This document shows, one piece after another, positions 5,161 to 5,190 of a DNA stretch of 5,190 bases. Every line of letters begins with the position of its first letter. The first letter of the stretch is position 1. Location: assembly GCA_039190005.1 (NCBI GenBank), contig JBCCYM010000090.1:1-5190 (forward strand), given 5' to 3'. The notes under the pieces are model-generated. The model ran no database searches and was not told the DNA's origin. It saw nothing but the letters and a program-made list of their open reading frames with translations. The DNA comes from JBCCYM01 sp039190005 (GTDB taxonomy: Bacteria > Pseudomonadota > Gammaproteobacteria > UBA12402). Both the position numbers and the translations under genes were made by a program.

Positions 5161-5190
5161 TGCTGTTTACAAGTTTTAATCATCAGCAAA
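5160..5190 (+). CDS. tnpB: IS66 TnpB, N-terminal fragment (runs off window)
   Basis: An ATG at 5160-5162 overlaps the tnpA stop and opens a frame reading MLFTSFNHQQ, without stop, to the window end. Position, overlap and gene order are those of tnpB (IS66 Orf2-like), the second accessory gene of the family. Ten residues are too few for identification by sequence alone, so the call rests on context. Confidence 0.6.
   Translation, partial: MLFTSFNHQQ

Larger units (their letters stand above)
4718..5190 (+). mobile_element. IS66-family insertion sequence, left part
   Basis: The element begins with GTAAGCGCTCCGAGAAATAC; IS66-family terminal repeats characteristically begin GTAAGCG. This point coincides exactly with loss of IS110 homology in the interrupted transposase. 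Inside lie the accessory gene tnpA and the start of tnpB; tnpC and the right end are beyond the window. About 85 bases of non-coding leader precede tnpA. No damage is visible in the part seen. Confidence 0.8.

Overview
The window looks like chromosomal DNA of an AT-rich gammaproteobacterium. The base composition, gene style and IS110/IS66 elements would suit a Legionella/Coxiella-type lineage, but this is an inference and no marker gene fixes the taxon. It divides into a conserved housekeeping part (about 1-4080) and a decayed, mobile part (about 4080-5190).

Left part. At the left edge a minus-strand gene probably begins at base 24, with only eight codons in the window. A small plus-strand ORF of unknown function (86-325) follows, ending 6 bases before the stop of a minus-strand operon that converges on it. 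That operon reads from about 2960 down to 332. Its genes are an NfeD-type membrane protease/scaffold with signal peptide, ClpP-like domain, five membrane segments and a C-terminal OB fold; a stomatin-like SPFH protein (slipin); and the fluoride channel CrcB/FluC. NfeD and slipin overlap by 14 bases, and slipin and crcB overlap by 4 bases (ATGA), so the three genes are probably co-transcribed and translationally coupled. NfeD plus slipin is the well-known stomatin-operon-partner pair, in which the protease is thought to act on the stomatin C-terminus. The fluoride channel is an added passenger.

Middle. A 171-bp divergent intergenic region (2936-3106) holds a good sigma70 promoter for the operon and a weaker one for a plus-strand alpha/beta hydrolase of the hormone-sensitive-lipase type (3107-4078). 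The hydrolase keeps the Ser-Asp-His triad but has QGNG where the family has the HGGG oxyanion motif.

Right part. From 4079 to 4308 there is no gene. This stretch contains a degenerate hairpin repeat, a perfect 24-bp palindrome and a diverged direct repeat flanking it. An IS110-family transposase remnant follows, missing its N-terminus and cut at 4717 by an IS66-family element. The IS66 left terminal repeat starts with GTAAGCG at 4718; its accessory gene tnpA is intact, and the start of tnpB (ATG overlapping the tnpA stop) runs off the window end. This is a nested insertion with a precise junction. I see no convincing new defence or biosynthetic system. The most interesting points are the nested IS junction, the altered oxyanion motif, the charged insert in the NfeD protease domain, and the palindrome/repeat cluster.
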